Shown in pieces: positions 62,877-64,000 of a stretch of DNA of 64,000 nt (positions are counted from its first letter, which is position 1; the number at the start of each line of letters is the position of its first letter). The translations under genes were made by a program, and so were the position numbers. Origin of the DNA: Cristatella mucedo (Eukaryota; Bryozoa; Phylactolaemata; Cristatellidae); assembly GCA_009760855.2 (NCBI GenBank), contig WPIO01000026.1:3540501-3604500 (forward strand). Reading direction: 5' to 3'. The notes beneath the pieces are model-generated. The model was not told the origin of the DNA. It saw only the letters and a list, made by a program, of their open reading frames with translations, and did no database searches.

Positions 62877-63869
62877 TTGCATTCATAACAAGTGACTACT
62901 GTTTCCCATAATTCTCCACTGCATTTGGGAAGAGTTTACTTGCTGTAAAAGTTCAAAGCGGCCAGCCCGAGCTCGCTGGCCTTGATTAGATGCTGGCGAC
63001 GTGTGCACCACGTGACCCACACTAATTCCTAACTCATCATAACATGCCTATGTTGTAATATGTTGTGCGAGTTTCCTCGGCGAGTTTCCAGCGTTTTGTG
63101 TATTGTACTGCGCAATGTTCCATAGCCAACTCTGGTTCTTTCTGCGTTGCCGAAGACCAAAAAGTGAAAAAGCTGGGGAGGCCACGAGCCGAAAGTGACG
63201 GCAGTAGTCGTGTCGCTCAGGCAGCCACTTCACTTCGATAGGGTGGGCAGAAAAGCCCTTTGTTGAATACTTCTTTTTTCACCCCATGCCCATCTGGCTA
63301 CGTCGTGACTTCCCGCGTTCGCGTTCCTTCAACAGTCCAATCTTTACCACAATGTGCAGACGGAACCCTCTGAATCCTCAGTGTGAGGCCAAATCTGCCC
63401 ACAGTCTGCGCACGCACAAGACTCCCGCGTCTGCATTGAATCTTTGAGCGGTTTTTCACACTGAATGCGATGTCTAATGGACTGCAATACTGGCTCCGTT
63501 TACTATTACACAGTTAATAAGAAACCCTAAGCTAATCCATTCAATAGCAGTAACTCAGTGCTGCCCGGTGGAAGTAATAGAACGCAAATGCAAGATGGTT
63601 TTTACAGCTCTATTTGCCATATATCAGATATAAGTCGAAATTCCGCACTTTGTGGAATAATGTGCACTCAATCAAAATTCGTCATCGGCGATCATAATTT
63701 GCCGCAAGCGATTGATTTACTTATTTGATATTTTTTTAAGGATTATTTTTTTTTTCGTGATTGGTCGAACACAAAAGTTCCCTACAAGGTTTTGGGGAGC
63801 CCACGTGCGCTAACCGCCAGCCTTTTTGCTGAGCTCCGTTCACCCTCTACAATTGGCAGCGAATACGGA

Positions 63870-63965
63870 TAGTCGTGACCTTTTAAACTTGCCGAGAAGT
63901 GCGATTAAACGGCTTGCAACGGAGAGTTCAACTTGCCGAGAAGTGCGATTAAACGGAGAGTTTCT
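63870..63965. repeat. Short direct duplication near the window end
   Basis: aacttgccgagaagtgcgat taaacgg occurs at about 63,887 and again at about 63,931. Upstream, cctctacaattggcagcgaa looks like an LTR end (TACA) followed by a primer-binding-like site. If so, a retroelement starts here and runs off the window. Confidence 0.35.
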
Positions 63966-64000
63966 GCGACGCATAGATGTAGTGCTGGTAACTCGAGCAG

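Overview
The window looks like a piece of a repeat-rich animal genome. A spliced host gene for a CRK-family SH2-SH3 adaptor lies on the minus strand, and the rest is filled with L2/CR1-type LINEs, tRNA-derived SINEs, pogo-like and hAT DNA transposons and long microsatellites. I cannot name the species. An invertebrate fits the Polinton and L2 content, but that is inference.

Layout. 1-7,800: the 5' part of the CRK gene (minus strand). Four coding exons join in phase into 169 codons, covering the SH2 domain and the first SH3 domain. Intron 1 has a GC-AG type donor, intron 2 carries a pogo/Tigger-like MITE and a large TA palindrome, and the 3' end of the gene runs off the left edge. 7,800-17,600: no host gene recognised; many SINE copies, 5'-truncated L2 copies and microsatellites.

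17,600-40,850: an AT-rich Polinton of the adintovirus type, about 23 kb, inserted in the GC-richer host DNA. It is a fossil with at least two dozen breaks, but nearly the whole gene set can still be recognised: protein-primed DNA polymerase, packaging ATPase, adenain-like protease, major capsid protein, probable minor capsid proteins, a PLA2-like virion protein, a YqaJ-type nuclease, a retroviral-type integrase, an HNH-AP2 endonuclease and several zinc-binding or membrane proteins. Less expected are four fibre-like genes built on a phage-tail-fibre type repeat, two tandem sister genes of unknown role, and a short TATAGAAA motif that repeatedly abuts start codons on both strands. Its 234-bp terminal repeats are in direct, not inverted, orientation.

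40,850-49,500: repeats and unclassified DNA, with two overlapping copies of a second L2 family, a possible MITE, an LTR-like stretch with 122-bp tandem repeats, and two long CT microsatellites tied to one unclassified repeat family. 49,570-53,165: an almost intact L2-type LINE with one long endonuclease-reverse transcriptase frame. 53,800-58,500: an old L2 copy split by SINEs and by a decayed hAT transposon that itself carries a SINE. 58,500-64,000: little recognised; two weak LTR-like signals and two unrecognised ORFs.

How things relate: the L2 LINE 3' tail is shared by a tRNA-derived SINE family, so the LINE probably moves the SINE. A 440-bp truncated copy at 9.1 kb encodes the same C-terminal residues as the full-length LINE, which points to recent activity. 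Within the Polinton, virion genes cluster on the plus strand at 31-36.5 kb, fibre-like genes sit at 24.3-27.1 kb (minus) and 37.3-38.2 kb (plus), and replication and integration genes lie near the ends.
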